Positions 4,393 to 5,679 of a stretch of DNA of 5,679 nucleotides are shown piece after piece (position 1 is the first letter of the stretch; the number at the start of each line of letters is the position of its first letter). The notes under the pieces were generated by a model. It did not search any database. It had not been told where the DNA came from and worked only from the letters and a program-made list of their open reading frames with translations. The position numbers were made by a program, and so were the translations under genes. The stretch is from Desulfuromonadales bacterium (GTDB taxonomy: Bacteria; Desulfobacterota; Desulfuromonadia; Desulfuromonadales; BM103), in assembly GCA_030630015.1 (NCBI GenBank), contig DAOVNV010000158.1, forward strand, positions 1-5,679. The letters run 5' to 3'.

Positions 4393-5679
4393 TCAAAGTG
4401 CTTCAGTTAAGCGTTTCTCCGTCAATAGAGTTTCTTCTTCACAGCGTTGCCGGTCCCAACTCAGTTCCTCCGCCATGATTTCCAGTACTCTGGGCGCCGC
4501 CTGCCTGGTTGCCTCGGTGTCCAGCAGTGCCAGCGGCATTCGCCGAGCCAGAACATCGATAACCCGTTCGGCCAGTTCATGGCGCACGGCATAGAGAACT
4601 TCAGCTTCCAGAACCGGGTGATTTTTCACCAGTCGTGCGCTGTACCCTTCCTCCGCCAGGCTGGCAACCTGTTCTGCCTGGTCGCCGTAGGTTCGATTCA
4701 GATAAGAAGCAACGTCTGCAGCAAAACCATATTTTTTACTCAGTTTCAGATCGCCTTTTTCATCATAGTCGGCACCGCCGAGAATCGGCAGTTGCTCAGT
4801 CTGACAGGTCGGTTTTGGTGCTGATAAGGTGAACAGCTTTATCGCATGATCCACTGTGTCCAGGGCCATTTTCCGGTAAGTTGTCCATTTGCCCCCGGCA
4901 ATGGTCAGCAAGCCGTCCTCACTGTCCTCAATCACATGGTCCCGGGCCAATTGGGCCGTGTCGGTTGCCTTGGGATCGGATACCAGTGGTCTCAACCCTG
5001 ACCAGACTGCCTTGATATCTGATTTATTGACCTGCAGATTAAAATAACGGGTGACGTGGCGCAGCAGGTAGTCAATTTCCGCTTCGAGGGGTTGGGGATG
5101 TTCGGTAATTTCGGCTGGCTCGTCGGTGGTGCCGACCAGGGCATGATTCTCCCAGGGCAGGACAAACAGAACTCGACCATCTTCGGTTTCCGGGATCATC
5201 AAACCGGTGTCAGGTGGGGCGAAACGTTTATCCAGCACGATGTGAATTCCCGTGCTGGCAGAAAGAATTTTAGGGGTGGCGGGGTTGTCCATCACCCTGA
5301 TCTGATCGACAAAAGGCCCAGTCGCATTGATCACTCCCTTGGCTTTGAGCTGCCAGGTTTCGCCGCTTAAAGAGTCAGTCAACTCAGACCCCGCTATTTT
5401 CCCCGCGTCTTTAAACAGGCCGGTTACGGCAACATGGTTGGTAATCACCGCACCATGCTGCTCTGCCGTCAGAGCCAGGGACAGATCCATCCGTGCATCG
5501 TGGAATTGGCCGTCATAATAGAGAACTCCAGCTTTAAGCCCTTCAGCTTTCAGGGTCGGAAAGCGGCGCAGAGCTTCTTTGCGGCTCAATAAGCGGCTAT
5601 GGCCGATATTCTGCTTGCCGGAAAGGATGTCGTACAGTTTGAGACCGGAGAAAACATAGGGAATATCAATCCACTTGTA
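4393..5679 (-). CDS. glpD: Aerobic glycerol-3-phosphate dehydrogenase GlpD (5' end beyond the window)
   Basis: An FAD-dependent enzyme at the inner membrane that oxidises sn-glycerol-3-phosphate to dihydroxyacetone phosphate and passes electrons to ubiquinone. The window holds the C-terminal 428 residues; the N-terminal FAD-binding GxGxxG region lies past the right edge. Numbering from the window edge, motifs are GVLYYDGQFHDARMDL (51-66), the FAD-contact block INATGPFVDQ (117-126), LFVLPW and GTTDEP (171-187), the substrate-site SGLRPLV (227-233) and GGKWTTYRKM (262-271). The GlpD C-terminal cap domain follows (about 300-428). All visible motifs are intact and the TGA stop is at 4393-4395. 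The frame is open to the edge, beginning YKWIDIPYVFSGLKLYDI, typical GlpD sequence, so the in-frame TTG at 5589 is internal and not a start. The YYDGQ block closely resembles that of mitochondrial GPD2. The promoter is outside the window, and no glpF, glpK or glpR is visible here. Confidence 0.95.
   Translation of the reverse strand, partial: YKWIDIPYVFSGLKLYDILSGKQNIGHSRLLSRKEALRRFPTLKAEGLKAGVLYYDGQFHDARMDLSLALTAEQHGAVITNHVAVTGLFKDAGKIAGSELTDSLSGETWQLKAKGVINATGPFVDQIRVMDNPATPKILSASTGIHIVLDKRFAPPDTGLMIPETEDGRVLFVLPWENHALVGTTDEPAEITEHPQPLEAEIDYLLRHVTRYFNLQVNKSDIKAVWSGLRPLVSDPKATDTAQLARDHVIEDSEDGLLTIAGGKWTTYRKMALDTVDHAIKLFTLSAPKPTCQTEQLPILGGADYDEKGDLKLSKKYGFAADVASYLNRTYGDQAEQVASLAEEGYSARLVKNHPVLEAEVLYAVRHELAERVIDVLARRMPLALLDTEATRQAAPRVLEIMAEELSWDRQRCEEETLLTEKRLTEAL

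Noticed and set aside
5587..5589. TTG at 5589 as the glpD start
   Set aside because: The frame remains open to the window edge and the upstream residues are typical GlpD sequence, so this codon is internal.

Overview
The window looks like chromosomal DNA from a gammaproteobacterium of moderate to fairly high GC. The main evidence is a rhombosortase with its dedicated rhombotarget lipoprotein, a pairing typical of Gammaproteobacteria, together with a GhrA-type dehydrogenase relic and an FAD-linked GlpD. No tRNA, rRNA, CRISPR array, transposase or phage gene was seen.

Layout, left to right. Positions 1-199 are non-coding and hold a large imperfect inverted repeat (1-121) and a second hairpin (155-189) just upstream of the first gene. 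Positions 221-2589 hold a tight two-gene plus-strand operon: a malonyl-CoA decarboxylase, then an AAA-type ATPase of the DUF815 family. The ATPase ribosome-binding site overlaps the decarboxylase stop codon. Converging on the ATPase end, on the minus strand, is the decayed 3' end of a ghrA-like hydroxyacid dehydrogenase gene (2583 to about 2716). It has lost its N-terminal part and an internal block that includes the catalytic His region. AT-richer spacer DNA (about 2717-2954) with a short palindrome precedes the next unit.

Positions 2955-4390 encode the most interesting module. A lipoprotein with an N-terminal lipobox and a C-terminal GlyGly-CTERM tail overlaps by 22 bp the gene for a rhombosortase (rhomboid-like intramembrane serine protease, predicted Ser114/His175). 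The enzyme is expected to cleave GlyGly-CTERM tails. This lipoprotein is either a substrate or a partner of it. Two G6 runs lie in the overlapping tail, and the -1 frame there stays open straight into the protease gene.

The rest (4393-5679, minus strand) is most of an aerobic glycerol-3-phosphate dehydrogenase gene (glpD), cut by the right edge of the window. It is convergent with the rhombosortase gene, with only 2 bp between the stop codons.

Three functional themes sit side by side: malonyl-CoA disposal, C-terminal processing of surface proteins, and glycerol-3-phosphate oxidation. Nothing in the sequence links them into one pathway. The rhombosortase/rhombotarget pair is a known but little-characterised system. 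The frameshift possibility, the inverted repeats and the decarboxylase-ATPase coupling are the parts that may be new.
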